Of a stretch of DNA of 16,216 nucleotides, positions 7,761 to 14,801 are shown piece by piece. The first letter of the stretch is position 1. Every line of letters starts with the position of its first letter. The stretch spans positions 1-16,216 of the forward strand of contig JAEUQE010000213.1 in the NCBI GenBank assembly GCA_016789785.1, written 5' to 3'. Below the pieces are notes generated by a model. It made no database searches. It saw only the letters and a list, made by a program, of their open reading frames with translations, and was not told the DNA's origin. The translations under genes and the position numbers were made by a program. The DNA is from Bryobacterales bacterium. GTDB lineage: Bacteria > Acidobacteriota > Terriglobia > Bryobacterales > Bryobacteraceae.

Positions 7761-9194
7761 ATGCAGGAAAAACAGATTCTCGATCAATTGACGCGGCGTG
7801 GATTCGTTGGCGCGACGGGCGCGGCATTGCTCTCCGCGTTGACGAGTGGCCAACCGCGGGCGCTGGCTTCGGAGTCGAAGAAGCCCGAGGCGACAGCCGA
7901 CACGCTGATCCTGCTTTGGATGGCGGGCGGCATGGCGCAGACGGAGACCTTCGATCCGAAGGCATACACGCCATTCGAAAAGGGCATCGAAAGCAAGCGC
8001 GTGTTGAGCACGTTCCCGGCGATTGACACAAAGGTCGATCCCATCAAGCTATCGCAGGGGCTGGAAGGTGTTGCATCCATCATGGATCGTGCGACGCTGA
8101 TCCGCACCTATCAGGCCGCGGACCTCGGCTTCATCCTGCACTCGCGCCATCAGTATCACTGGCATACTGGCTACGTTCCGCCATTGTCGGTGGCCGCGCC
8201 GCACATGGGTGCGATGATTGCGAAGACGCTTGGACCGAAGCATGCGGATGTCCCGGCGTTCGTCGATATCGGACAGAACCTCGACATCGGCGCGGAGAGC
8301 GATGCCGTGAAAGCGTTCCACACGGCTGGCTTTCTCGGGTCGGAGTATGGGCCGTTCCTGGTGCCCGACCCTCGAGATGCGGCAGCCGCGGTGCGTCCAC
8401 CGGCGCATATCTCCGCGTCACGCTTCGAGCGGCGTCAGCAGCAATACCGCAAACTTCTGGAACAGAATCCGGTGATGCGCCACGGCAGCGATTATCAACA
8501 ACAGTCACTGCTGCGATCCGTGGACAGCGCCTACCGTCTCATGACGTCGCCCGCGGCGAAGGCTTTCGACATCTCGCTGGAACCGAAAGAGAGTTACGAC
8601 AAGTACAACACGGGACGCTTTGGGTTGGGATGTCTGCTGGCGCGCCGGCTCACGGAAGCGGGCGCGCGCTTCATTGAGATCACCACGGAATACATTCCGT
8701 TCCGTCACTGGGATTCGCATGAAAACGGGCATCTGCGGGCGAAGGAGATGAAGCAGCAGATTGACCGGCCCATCACGCAGTTGGTGCTCGACCTGGAGGA
8801 GCGCGGATTGTTGAACCGCACCTTGATCGTGCTCGCCAGCGAGTTCGGGCGCGACATGATGGTGGAAGGCAAGCCGGACAAGCTGGTGAAAGATCAGGCG
8901 CAGCAGCCGGACGTGATTCAGGAGATCAAACACTATGGCATGCACCGGCACTTCACGGCTGCGGGCTCCGTGTTGCTGATCGGCGGCGGCATGAAGCGCG
9001 GCTATCTCTACGGCAGGACCGCCGACGAGCGGCCCACGATCTCGATTGAGAAGCCCATTCGCATTGAAGATCTGCATGCAACTATCTATCGTGCGATGGG
9101 CATTGCGCCCGACACCGGCTACGAAGTGGAGAAGCGGCCGTTCTACGTCACCAAAGATGGCAAGGGCAAGCCGGTGATGGAACTGTTCGCATGA
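7761..9194 (+). CDS. DUF1501 family protein, Tat-like leader
   Basis: The 477-residue protein is the standard partner of DUF1549/DUF1553 proteins and lies 4 nt downstream of one. The leader LTRRGFVGATGAALLSAL (10-27) is Tat-like. DUF1501 has an alkaline-phosphatase/sulfatase-like fold. Features seen are LLWMAGGMAQTETFDPK (51-67), a histidine-rich patch LHSRHQYHWHTGY (126-138), HWDSHENGH (316-324) and LASEFGRD (358-365). The ending EDLHATIYRAMGI (437-447) is characteristic. Many family members have a serine-containing SEFGRT motif; here the last residue is Asp. The biochemical activity of DUF1501 is not established. The stop overlaps the next start by 4 nt (ATGA). The ATG at 7761 has only a weak GGTG upstream, consistent with re-initiation after the preceding stop. 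Confidence 0.92.
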   Translation: MQEKQILDQLTRRGFVGATGAALLSALTSGQPRALASESKKPEATADTLILLWMAGGMAQTETFDPKAYTPFEKGIESKRVLSTFPAIDTKVDPIKLSQGLEGVASIMDRATLIRTYQAADLGFILHSRHQYHWHTGYVPPLSVAAPHMGAMIAKTLGPKHADVPAFVDIGQNLDIGAESDAVKAFHTAGFLGSEYGPFLVPDPRDAAAAVRPPAHISASRFERRQQQYRKLLEQNPVMRHGSDYQQQSLLRSVDSAYRLMTSPAAKAFDISLEPKESYDKYNTGRFGLGCLLARRLTEAGARFIEITTEYIPFRHWDSHENGHLRAKEMKQQIDRPITQLVLDLEERGLLNRTLIVLASEFGRDMMVEGKPDKLVKDQAQQPDVIQEIKHYGMHRHFTAAGSVLLIGGGMKRGYLYGRTADERPTISIEKPIRIEDLHATIYRAMGIAPDTGYEVEKRPFYVTKDGKGKPVMELFA

Positions 9195-9580
9195 ACTTCA
9201 CGGCGTGGCTTGCCATCCGCGTGGTGGAGGTGATGGAGGACGGCGTCATCATCGAGTTTGACACTCGCGATTTCTATTTCAATGCGGATGGATCGCTGCA
9301 CGGAGGGCTGATCGCAACGCTGGTGGATGAATGCGTTTGGTACGCGATGGAGCATTCGGCGAGGATTGAGCGCAACTCTACAACGGTGGAACTGAAGGTG
9401 AACTATCTGCGGCCGCTGATGAAGTCCGCCGTGGCACGCGGGCAGGCGAAGCTTGTGAAGACGGGAAGTACACTGTGCACGGGCACGGTGGAAGTGAGCG
9501 ATGAACGTGGCACGCTCTGCGCGATCGGCACCGCGACCTACATGCTGCTGGGTGAACGGGCGGCTGACTACTCGTCGTAG
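9191..9580 (+). CDS. PaaI-like hotdog-fold thioesterase
   Basis: The 129-residue single-hotdog protein has the PaaI/4HBT pattern: the active-site loop ADGSLHGGLIATLVDE (32-47) with HGG at 37-39 and candidate catalytic Asp46 or Glu47, then TTVELKVNYLRP (64-75). Its length is normal. Such enzymes hydrolyse acyl-CoA or aryl-CoA thioesters in the cytosol, and no signal peptide is present. Its ATG overlaps the DUF1501 stop by 4 nt, so it is co-translated with two exported proteins, an unexpected combination. The 3' end overlaps the convergent DUF1080 gene by 13 nt. The family call is strong; the acyl substrate is unknown. Confidence 0.88.
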   Translation: MNFTAWLAIRVVEVMEDGVIIEFDTRDFYFNADGSLHGGLIATLVDECVWYAMEHSARIERNSTTVELKVNYLRPLMKSAVARGQAKLVKTGSTLCTGTVEVSDERGTLCAIGTATYMLLGERAADYSS

Positions 9581-10389
9581 CCCTTCAGACGCCGCACCCA
9601 GATGTTGCGATAACGAACCGGCACATCGTGATCCTGCAAGGCGAGCGGCTCTTCCGGCGCATGCGGCGCATAGGTGCCCACCACGCGATGAGCCATGCGG
9701 CCAATGATCTCTTGGCGGTGATGCATCAGCACGCCGTTGTGAAACACCGTCGCGTAAGCGGGCTTGACGAGTTTGTCGCCTTCGAACTTCGGCGCTTCAA
9801 AGACGATGTCGTAGCTTTGCCATTCGCCCGGCTTGCGGCACGCATTCGCAAGCGGCGGCCACTGGCCATAGATGGACCCGGCTTGCCCATCGGCGTAAGT
9901 CGGATTGTTGTAGCAGTCGAGCACCTGAATCTCGTAGCGATTCATGATGATGAAGCCGCTGTTGGCACGCCACTGGCTGTCGCCGGAGAGCTCCACCGGG
10001 GCCGCCCATTCGACATGGAACTGCGCGTTGCCGAACTTCTCTTTCGAGATCAGCGTTCCGGCGCCCGGCGTCACTTCCATGTAGCCGTTCTCCACCTTCC
10101 ACGCCGCCGGCACAAGCTTGCCCTTCTTTTCATTCGTCCATTGCGAAAGATCCTTGCCATCGAAGAGCACAATCGCATCGGAGGGCGGCTGGCCAATCTG
10201 AGCCGCCGGCGTAACCATGCGCGGCTTGGGGCGGTCGATATCGTGCACTTTCCATTTCTGGCCAGGAAGCACGGGCGTGTCGCGATATCCCGTGGGCGAA
10301 GTGCGGTACTTCTTGCCTCCCGATTGCGCATAAAGGAACGCGCCCAGACACAGCGCGGCAAGCACGAACAGTCCAGATCTGCGATGCAT
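9568..10389 (-). CDS. DUF1080 / 3-keto-disaccharide hydrolase family protein, exported
   Basis: The 273-residue protein has a Sec signal (LFVLAALCLGAFLYA, 7-21), a linker, and a single DUF1080 domain at about 70-268. Motifs are IVLFDGKDLSQW (73-84), GDSQWRANSGFII (136-148), YEIQVLD (152-158), GEWQSYDI (188-195) and HDVPVRYRNIWVR (254-266). This concanavalin-like fold is now called 3-keto-disaccharide hydrolase after members that cleave glycosides following 3-oxidation of the sugar; most members are untested. I chose the ATG at 10389 because it opens the signal peptide. Extending upstream to 10605 would overlap the divergent gene and add 72 residues unlike the family. A TGATACGCT box lies 7 nt before the ATG, with no good Shine-Dalgarno sequence. 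It is a single-gene unit, divergent from the fusion gene and convergent with the thioesterase. Confidence 0.9.
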   Translation of the reverse strand: MHRRSGLFVLAALCLGAFLYAQSGGKKYRTSPTGYRDTPVLPGQKWKVHDIDRPKPRMVTPAAQIGQPPSDAIVLFDGKDLSQWTNEKKGKLVPAAWKVENGYMEVTPGAGTLISKEKFGNAQFHVEWAAPVELSGDSQWRANSGFIIMNRYEIQVLDCYNNPTYADGQAGSIYGQWPPLANACRKPGEWQSYDIVFEAPKFEGDKLVKPAYATVFHNGVLMHHRQEIIGRMAHRVVGTYAPHAPEEPLALQDHDVPVRYRNIWVRRLKGYDE

Positions 10390-10396
10390 TCCAGCT

Positions 10397-10405
10397 AGCG
10401 TATCA
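10397..10405 (-). promoter_or_regulatory. Extended -10 box (TGnTAnnnT) of the DUF1080 gene
   Basis: The minus strand reads TGATACGCT, then 7 nt, then the ATG at 10389. TG one base before a TAnnnT hexamer is the extended -10 arrangement. At the usual distance transcription would start at the start codon or one base before it. The -35 position (CTCGAA) is poor, as expected for an extended -10 promoter. Confidence 0.42.
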
Positions 10406-10435
10406 AATGCATGGCGCTGTTCGAGAGCACGCTCA

Positions 10436-10444
10436 TGATAAGCT
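10436..10444 (+). promoter_or_regulatory. Extended -10 box (TGnTAnnnT) of the hydrolase-propeller gene
   Basis: TGATAAGCT is followed by 6 nt (TTCACG) and then GTG at 10451. This predicts a leaderless transcript starting at the GTG and would explain the non-ATG start without a ribosome site. It sits 31 bp from the opposing DUF1080 box in a 61-bp intergenic region. Confidence 0.42.
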
Positions 10445-10450
10445 TTCACG

Positions 10451-12106
10451 GTGCAATTCCGGAACCTCTTCGCTTCGATCGTGATCGCATCGTCACTGGC
10501 TGCGCAAAACGCACCGCCGCCGGAACTGAAGCTTCCCGATGGATTGATCGCCGACGTGGATGTCGAGTACTCGCGCGTGGGCGAGCGCGTGGCGATGGAC
10601 ATCATTCGGCCCGCAACGCCAGGCCCGCATCCGGTTGTGGTCGCGATTCATGGCGGCGGATTCCGCGCCGGTACGCGCTATGGATATCGCGCACTTTGCA
10701 TCAAGCTAGCCCAGCGAGGCTACGTCGCCGCCACCATCAGCTACCGCCTTGCACCGCGCCATCAATTCCCCGCTGCCGTGGAAGACGCGAAGGCCGCGGT
10801 GCGATTCCTGCGAGCGAACGCCGCGAAGTATGGCGTGAATCCGCATCGCATCGGAGTGACTGGTGGATCGGCAGGGGGCCATCTCGCATTGATGGTGGGA
10901 TTGACCGGGCCGCTGAAGGTGTTCGAAGGATCGGGGCCGAATCAGGATCAATCGAGCGCGGTGCAGGCAGTGGTGAACTATTACGGTCCAACGGATTTCA
11001 CAGAGTCCTATGGCAAGAGCGTGGATGCCCATGTCGTGCTGCCGATGTTCATCGGCGGCGATCTCTGGAACAACCGCCGCGAGCATCTCATCGCGAGTCC
11101 GATTCACTATGTGACGCCACTGGCTCCACCGGTTCTCTCCGTGCAAGGCACCGAGGACAAGTACGTCGCCTATGAGCACGCCGTGTGGATCACGTCAAAG
11201 CTGATCAGCGCGGGCGCGGCGGCGGAACTGGAAACGATTACCGGTGCTGGGCATGGATTCAAAGGCCCCGACGCGGATCGTGCCGAGGCGCGTCTGATGG
11301 CGTTCTTCGACAAGCATCTGAAGCCTCAGGCGCAGACGAAGATCCTGATCTCGGATCATGGGCCCAAAGGCGAAGTGGTGGCGGTGCTGTGGCCGTCGGG
11401 CGAAGAGTTGTGGCGAGTTCCGAATGAGCGCGGTCATGATGTGCAGAGTCTGCCGGGTGGAAATGTGCTGTTTACGATGGGGCCGAAGGGCAAGGTGATC
11501 GAGATTGATGCAAAGCAGCAGAAGGTGTGGGAATGTTGCGAGGGGTTGCAGCATCCTCTCGCGGCGCAGCGCCTGGCAAATGGCAACACGCTGATCGGCG
11601 ATGCGCGGGCTGGCCGTGTGATGGAAGTGGATCGGGCAGGCAAGACCGTTTGGACTTACGCAAGCGACGATATCAAGAACATGCGCATGCGTAACTCGCG
11701 GCGTACCGATGTGGGCACCACGCTCATCGCGGTGGAGGCCGATGCGAAGCTGATCGAGGTGGATCGCGAAGGCAAGGTCGTGTGGCAGTGGCAGGCGGCG
11801 GAGGGCAGCAAGCGCAAGGTGTATCAGGGCCGGCGGCTCGCCAACGGCAACACGCTAGTGAGCATCTCCGATCCTGGTGAGTTGTTGGAAGTGGACCGTC
11901 AGGGCAAGGTGGTGCGATCGGTGGGCGGCGCGTCGGGTGAGTTACGCTTCGGCTGGGTGTCGGGAGTGGAAGTGCTGCCGAACGGCAATCTGCTGATCAA
12001 CGATTATACGGGCCGGCGCATTGTTGAGGTGGATGAGAAGGGGAAGATTGTGAACCAACTGCGCCTGGGCGCGCGCACAGTGGCGAGCCTTTCGATCGTG
12101 CAGTAG
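10451..12106 (+). CDS. Fusion: exported BD-FAE-like esterase + beta-propeller
   Basis: The 551-residue protein starts at GTG 10451; no ATG lies close by in frame, and this start opens a Sec signal (1-18, ending SLAA). Residues about 35-290 are an alpha/beta hydrolase with HGGGF (67-71), GGSAGG (138-143, Ser140), Asp236 in GTEDKYV and His268 in GAGHGF, so the triad looks intact. Residues 297-551 are a beta-propeller of PQQ-like/NHL-like type with at least five repeats carrying the LxNGNTLI and EVDRxGKVVW patterns. Hydrolases of this group are usually 270-300 residues without a propeller; here the join is in frame with no stop. The propeller might bind a ligand or tether the enzyme (inference). 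The transporter gene starts 31 nt after its stop. Confidence 0.87.
   Translation: MQFRNLFASIVIASSLAAQNAPPPELKLPDGLIADVDVEYSRVGERVAMDIIRPATPGPHPVVVAIHGGGFRAGTRYGYRALCIKLAQRGYVAATISYRLAPRHQFPAAVEDAKAAVRFLRANAAKYGVNPHRIGVTGGSAGGHLALMVGLTGPLKVFEGSGPNQDQSSAVQAVVNYYGPTDFTESYGKSVDAHVVLPMFIGGDLWNNRREHLIASPIHYVTPLAPPVLSVQGTEDKYVAYEHAVWITSKLISAGAAAELETITGAGHGFKGPDADRAEARLMAFFDKHLKPQAQTKILISDHGPKGEVVAVLWPSGEELWRVPNERGHDVQSLPGGNVLFTMGPKGKVIEIDAKQQKVWECCEGLQHPLAAQRLANGNTLIGDARAGRVMEVDRAGKTVWTYASDDIKNMRMRNSRRTDVGTTLIAVEADAKLIEVDREGKVVWQWQAAEGSKRKVYQGRRLANGNTLVSISDPGELLEVDRQGKVVRSVGGASGELRFGWVSGVEVLPNGNLLINDYTGRRIVEVDEKGKIVNQLRLGARTVASLSIVQ
11441..12075 (+). repeat. Beta-propeller blade repeats within the fusion gene
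   Basis: Five coding repeats of about 36-46 residues start near residues 331, 372, 416, 460 and 506. Each runs from an L-x-x-G-N-x-L-(I/V/F) strand to an (I/V/L)-(E)-(V/I)-D-x-x-(G/Q)-K-x-V turn. A preceding stretch from residue 297 (ILISDHGPKGEVV) may be a sixth, divergent blade, giving a plausible closed propeller. Confidence 0.6.
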
Positions 12107-12121
12107 ACGCCGCGGCAGCGA

Positions 12122-12130
12122 TGATACAGT
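12122..12130 (+). promoter_or_regulatory. Extended -10 box (TGnTAnnnT) of the EamA transporter gene
   Basis: TGATACAGT ends 6 nt before the TTG at 12137, the same geometry as at 10436-10444. It would allow the transporter to be made independently of the upstream fusion gene. The sequence at the -35 position (AGTAGA) is not recognisable. Confidence 0.38.
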
Positions 12131-12136
12131 AACGGT

Positions 12137-13039
12137 TTGCCCCAACCGCTCGGCCTCACCAGTGTTCTGCTCGCCATTGCCGTATCGGTGCTCTGGGGCG
12201 GCAACGTAGTGTCGATTCGCATCGGCGTCGACAGTGTGCCGCCGCTGTGGAGTGCGTTCTGGCGAATGGCGCTTGGCGTGGTGTTCGTTGCGGGATGGGC
12301 CCGAAGCCGCGGCGTCGCGATCCTGCCGGTGCCGGGCGAATGGGGACCATTGTTCTGCCTCGGTGTGCTGTTCACCACACAGATCGCGCTCCTGAACACA
12401 GCGTCGGAATTGACGTCGCCCGCGTACGGCGTTGTGATTCTGAATTCGTATCCGGTGTTCGTGAATCTGACGGGGCATATCGTTGCGGTGCGTGCGCCCG
12501 GGCCCAGTTTGGAAGATCGCCTCTCGGGCACGCGCATCCTCGGGCTGGGTCTCGCGATGGCTGGTGTTGCGATGCTGGCATTCGGCCAACCGGTATCGAA
12601 ACTCGCGCCGAAGCCGGTGTTGGGCAACTTGATGATGGTGAGTTCAGCGGCCTTGCTGGGCGTGCGGCAGGTCTACACTCGTTACCTCGTGCAAACGGTC
12701 GACCCGGTGCGTGCGGTCGTATGGCAGATGGCATGGTCGGTGCCTCTGTTTCTCGTGATCGCCGCAATGTCGGAGCCGATGGTGCATGGCGAGGTGACCT
12801 GGCAGGCAGTGGCGGCCATTTCGTACCAGGGAATCATTGTTGCTGGGATTTGTTTCATTGTGTGGGCGGAGCTGCTGAAGAAGCACTCGGCGGGAATGCT
12901 CTCGATGTTCGCTTTTCTCGTGCCGGTGTGCGGAGTGGCGCTGAGCGGCTGGATCTTCGCTGAGCCTCTGCGGGCGACGCTACTGATCGGCGGAGTGCTG
13001 GCGATGGCCGGAGTTTGGGTTGTGACGCGCGAGAGGTGA
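12137..13039 (+). CDS. EamA-family (DMT superfamily) transporter
   Basis: The 300-residue inner-membrane protein has about ten hydrophobic segments in two EamA halves: half one at about 8-150 (starting LLAIAVSVLWGGNVVSIRIG, with AFWRMALG at 40-47), half two at about 162-297 (VLGNLMMVSSAALLGVRQVYTRYL; later FAFLVPVCGVALSGWIFAEP at 258-277). EamA carriers export or exchange small metabolites such as amino acids or nucleotide sugars; the substrate cannot be inferred here. The TTG start at 12137 is the only reasonable one, because the nearby ATG at 12121 meets a stop after three codons. It follows the fusion gene by 31 nt and may be partly co-transcribed with it. Confidence 0.88.
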   Translation: MPQPLGLTSVLLAIAVSVLWGGNVVSIRIGVDSVPPLWSAFWRMALGVVFVAGWARSRGVAILPVPGEWGPLFCLGVLFTTQIALLNTASELTSPAYGVVILNSYPVFVNLTGHIVAVRAPGPSLEDRLSGTRILGLGLAMAGVAMLAFGQPVSKLAPKPVLGNLMMVSSAALLGVRQVYTRYLVQTVDPVRAVVWQMAWSVPLFLVIAAMSEPMVHGEVTWQAVAAISYQGIIVAGICFIVWAELLKKHSAGMLSMFAFLVPVCGVALSGWIFAEPLRATLLIGGVLAMAGVWVVTRER

Positions 13040-13050
13040 GGGCGGGGGAT

Positions 13051-13127
13051 TGGGGTGGCTAGTGGGATTTGAACCCACGACTTCTGGAACCACAATCCAG
13101 CGCTCTACCGACTGAGCTATAGCCACC
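13051..13127 (-). tRNA. tRNA-His (GTG anticodon)
   Basis: The minus strand folds as a complete cloverleaf. The acceptor GTGGCTA pairs with TAGCCAC. The extra 5' G at 13127 (G-1), opposite C73, is the identity element of histidine tRNA. The D arm is GCTC/GAGC, the anticodon stem CTGGA/TCCAG holds loop TTGTGGT (anticodon complement at 13091-13093), and the T arm is GTGGG/CCCAC with TTCAAAT. The CCA tail is encoded at 13053-13051. It has no neighbouring tRNA and sits between two plus-strand units. Confidence 0.97.
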
Positions 13128-13139
13128 GTGATTCACCTC

Positions 13140-13169
13140 ATCATAACACGCGTGGTTGTGGCCCAACAA
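13140..13169 (-). promoter_or_regulatory. Promoter of tRNA-His
   Basis: On the minus strand TGTTATGAT (TATGAT at 13145-13140, five of six matches, with TG in the extended position at 13148-13147) lies 18 nt from TTGTTG (13169-13164), a partial -35. The predicted start is about 13133, a few bases before the mature tRNA 5' end. This is the best promoter in the window. Confidence 0.6.
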
Positions 13170-13245
13170 TCTCAAGTCATTCCTCGCCTGGGGTGCGCTG
13201 GCCGCTTGGAGTGTAACGTGGCGCTTGACAGCCGGGCCGAGCGGC

Positions 13246-13274
13246 TTGCCCTATGCCTGGCGAGCGTGTACCAT
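13246..13274 (+). promoter_or_regulatory. Candidate promoter of the amidohydrolase-VOC-cytochrome operon
   Basis: TTGCCC (13246-13251) and TACCAT (13269-13274, TG directly before it) are separated by 17 nt. The predicted start is about 13281, leaving about 6 nt before the ATG at 13287 and no room for a Shine-Dalgarno sequence. The 159-bp gap between the tRNA and the ATG otherwise holds only the tRNA promoter. Confidence 0.42.
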
Positions 13275-13286
13275 TCACAAATATCT

Positions 13287-14801
13287 ATGTGGATTCGCAA
13301 AGCCGACCGTGACCGCAAGAAGGGCGTGATCTCGCCCATGCCCACGCAGATCGTCTCGAACGAGGAATTCATCCCCCGCCCGCAGACTGCAAAGCAGAAG
13401 CAGGTGGAGACCCTGATCGGAGAGTTCTCCGAAATCCGCGCGCGCAAGTTGGGCATGGACCGCCGCGCATTCATGGCCACATCCATGGGGCTTGCTACGT
13501 GCTTCCTCGCGTCGAACAAAGTGTGGGGCAACAACTTCGAGGTCGACGATGCCGAGAGTTGGGAGCCGGCGGCGGCCGCGGAGAAGTATCCCAAGGGAGA
13601 GTACTTCATCATGGACGTGCAAGGCCATTTTACGGATGGCTATGCCTTGCAGTTCCGCAACATGGAGTTTGTGAAGAACATGGGCTTCCAGTTGAAGAAC
13701 GACAAGGACGCTTACTCGTTCCTCAACTTCGTGAAGGAGATGTACTTCGATTCCGAGACCGACGTGGTGGTGATTTCCGGAGTGCCGGGCCGCGAGCGTT
13801 TGCGCGATGAGAAAGGCAATGTTCCGGAGGGGAAGGCCCGCAGCGAGGGGATCGCGATTCTTCCGAGCTGGCTGATGGCGGAATCGCGCGACAAGATCAA
13901 TGCGCTTGCCGGCGGTACCACGCGGTCGTTTGCGCAAGGCAATCTCGCGCCTAATCACTATTGGGACAAGGTCAACAACAAACCCGACAAGGCGGCGATC
14001 CTCGAACAGATGGACCGCGAAATCAAGAAGTACAAGATCTCCTCATGGAAATGGTATTGCCACACGGATCCAGGCCGGTCCGGTGGAGGGTTTCAGCTCG
14101 ATGATGAGAACGCGGCATGGTTCTACGAAGAGTCTCGCAAGCGAGGGCTGAAGATCTTCAGTTGCCACAAGGGCTATTCGTACCAGTCGCGGACGCTCGG
14201 ACATCTTGCGAATCCAAAAGATGTGGAGAAGGCCGCGCTGAACAACCCGGACCTCACGTTCATCATCTATCACTCGGCACTGAAGCATGGTCCGAACGAG
14301 CCGGATTGGGAGAAGGCGAATGAGTACGATCCCAACACGGGCGACTTCCAATGGCACTCCATCCTAATGGATATCAAGAAGCGCAATCCGAAAATCAACA
14401 ACGTGTATTGCGAGATCGGCAGCTTCTTCGGGCCGCTCGTGATCGCGAATCCCGTGGTTGCGATGCACGGGATCGGCAAGAATGTGAAGCACTATGGAGC
14501 GGACCATGTGGTGTGGGGAACGGATTGCCTGTGGTGGGGATCACCGCAATGGGTAATCGAAGCGTTCAAGCGATTCCAGATCTCCGATGAGTTGTGCGAA
14601 AAGTTCGGCTACAAGAAACTCTCGAAGAAGGACAAGGCGAACATCTTCGGCCTGAACGCTGCCAAGATCTACGGGCTTGATGTGAAGAAGAAGCGGCAGG
14701 CACTGCCCGCGGACGCGATCGACAAGTTGAAGGTCGCCTATCACGACCACGGCGGCGAACGATCCAACGAAGCCTACGGTTGGGTGCGCGCCGCGGACTG
14801 A
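13287..14801 (+). CDS. Amidohydrolase-2 family metal-dependent hydrolase, internal Tat-like signal
   Basis: The 504-residue TIM-barrel protein belongs to the amidohydrolase_2 group, which includes decarboxylases such as ACMSD and resorcylate decarboxylase as well as hydrolases. An N-terminal stretch ([16 protein letters not shown], 19-34) precedes a Tat-like segment [20 protein letters not shown] (57-76). Candidate metal-site residues are His114 in DVQGHF, His294 in SCHKGY, His329 in IYHSALKHG and Asp413 in [12 protein letters not shown]. The first His of the usual HxH pair is Gln112. I start at ATG 13287 (promoter match just upstream; the 19-34 stretch appears conserved in relatives I recall). 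ATG 13455 would give an ordinary Tat protein but lacks a ribosome site. It heads an operon: its TGA shares one base with the next ATG. The reaction and substrate are unknown. Confidence 0.82.
   Translation: MWIRKADRDRKKGVISPMPTQIVSNEEFIPRPQTAKQKQVETLIGEFSEIRARKLGMDRRAFMATSMGLATCFLASNKVWGNNFEVDDAESWEPAAAAEKYPKGEYFIMDVQGHFTDGYALQFRNMEFVKNMGFQLKNDKDAYSFLNFVKEMYFDSETDVVVISGVPGRERLRDEKGNVPEGKARSEGIAILPSWLMAESRDKINALAGGTTRSFAQGNLAPNHYWDKVNNKPDKAAILEQMDREIKKYKISSWKWYCHTDPGRSGGGFQLDDENAAWFYEESRKRGLKIFSCHKGYSYQSRTLGHLANPKDVEKAALNNPDLTFIIYHSALKHGPNEPDWEKANEYDPNTGDFQWHSILMDIKKRNPKINNVYCEIGSFFGPLVIANPVVAMHGIGKNVKHYGADHVVWGTDCLWWGSPQWVIEAFKRFQISDELCEKFGYKKLSKKDKANIFGLNAAKIYGLDVKKKRQALPADAIDKLKVAYHDHGGERSNEAYGWVRAAD

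Noticed and set aside
9628..10398. 256-codon open frame on the plus strand opposite the DUF1080 gene
   Set aside because: It mirrors the codon positions of the real gene and shows no motif; DUF1080 motifs on the minus strand are unambiguous.
10390..10605. Upstream extension of the DUF1080 protein to 10605
   Set aside because: It would run through the divergent promoter region into the hydrolase gene and displace the signal peptide from the N-terminus.
13051..13127. tRNA-His as an integration (att) site
   Set aside because: No integrase gene and no direct repeat of the tRNA 3' end were seen in the window.
13225..13230. Perfect TTGACA -35 upstream of the amidohydrolase
   Set aside because: No acceptable -10 occurs 16-18 nt downstream (GCCCTA or CCCTAT at that spacing). 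The TTGCCC/TACCAT pair fits better.
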